5,124 nucleotides of DNA. Source: Lachnospiraceae bacterium. Lineage in GTDB: Bacteria; Bacillota; Clostridia; Lachnospirales; Lachnospiraceae. Below are positions 5,085 through 5,124 of the stretch, in pieces. The stretch lies in contig VSNJ01000227.1 of NCBI GenBank assembly GCA_009774235.1, positions 1 to 5,124 of the forward strand. Direction: 5' to 3'. Made by a program: the position numbers and the translations under genes. Position 1 is the stretch's first letter. Each line of letters opens with the position of its first letter. The notes under the pieces were generated by a model. It ran no database searches. It was given only the letters and a program-made list of their open reading frames with translations, and was not told the origin of the DNA.

Positions 5085-5124
5085 CTTATAAATAGATTTC
5101 CACTTATTTTTTATTGTACAGATA

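Overview
The window is AT-rich, Gram-positive-type chromosomal DNA. Its strong GGAGG ribosome sites, consensus TTGACA/TATAAT-type promoters, frequent AGG and ATA codons and protein sequences best fit a gut-type Clostridia, probably a Lachnospiraceae member. The family assignment is inferred from protein character, not from a search.

Layout. (1) Bases 5-84, minus strand: a tRNA-Leu(CAA) gene with its own promoter at 121-149. (2) Bases 184-413: a 230-bp imperfect inverted repeat with 13-bp perfect ends that folds on itself along its whole length; it looks like a MITE or similar non-autonomous repeat. (3) Bases 425-705: a near-consensus promoter and a leader of about 245 nt that can fold into a compact multi-helix RNA with a competing alternative helix. 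(4) Bases 706-3440, plus strand: a three-gene operon iscS - iscU - mnmA. (5) Bases 3430-3464: a hairpin overlapping the mnmA stop codon, between convergent operons. (6) Bases 3490-4961, minus strand: a two-gene operon of an AbiEi-like winged-helix protein followed 23 nt later by a trimeric-type purine nucleoside phosphorylase, with a promoter at 5056-5084 and an inverted repeat in its leader.

How the genes work together. IscS takes sulfur from cysteine as a persulfide. IscU is the scaffold on which Fe-S clusters are built. MnmA uses IscS-derived sulfur to 2-thiolate U34 of the tRNAs for Lys, Glu and Gln. The operon therefore joins sulfur mobilisation, cluster assembly and tRNA thiolation. There is no iscR- or cymR-type repressor gene next to it; the structured leader sits in that place. 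The minus-strand operon pairs a purine-salvage enzyme with a protein of the antitoxin/abortive-infection AbiEi type, and no AbiEii toxin gene is present.

The strongest candidates for something undescribed are the structured, possibly switching leader of the isc-mnmA operon and the solo AbiEi-like regulator coupled to purine salvage. The rest is well-recognised housekeeping sequence.
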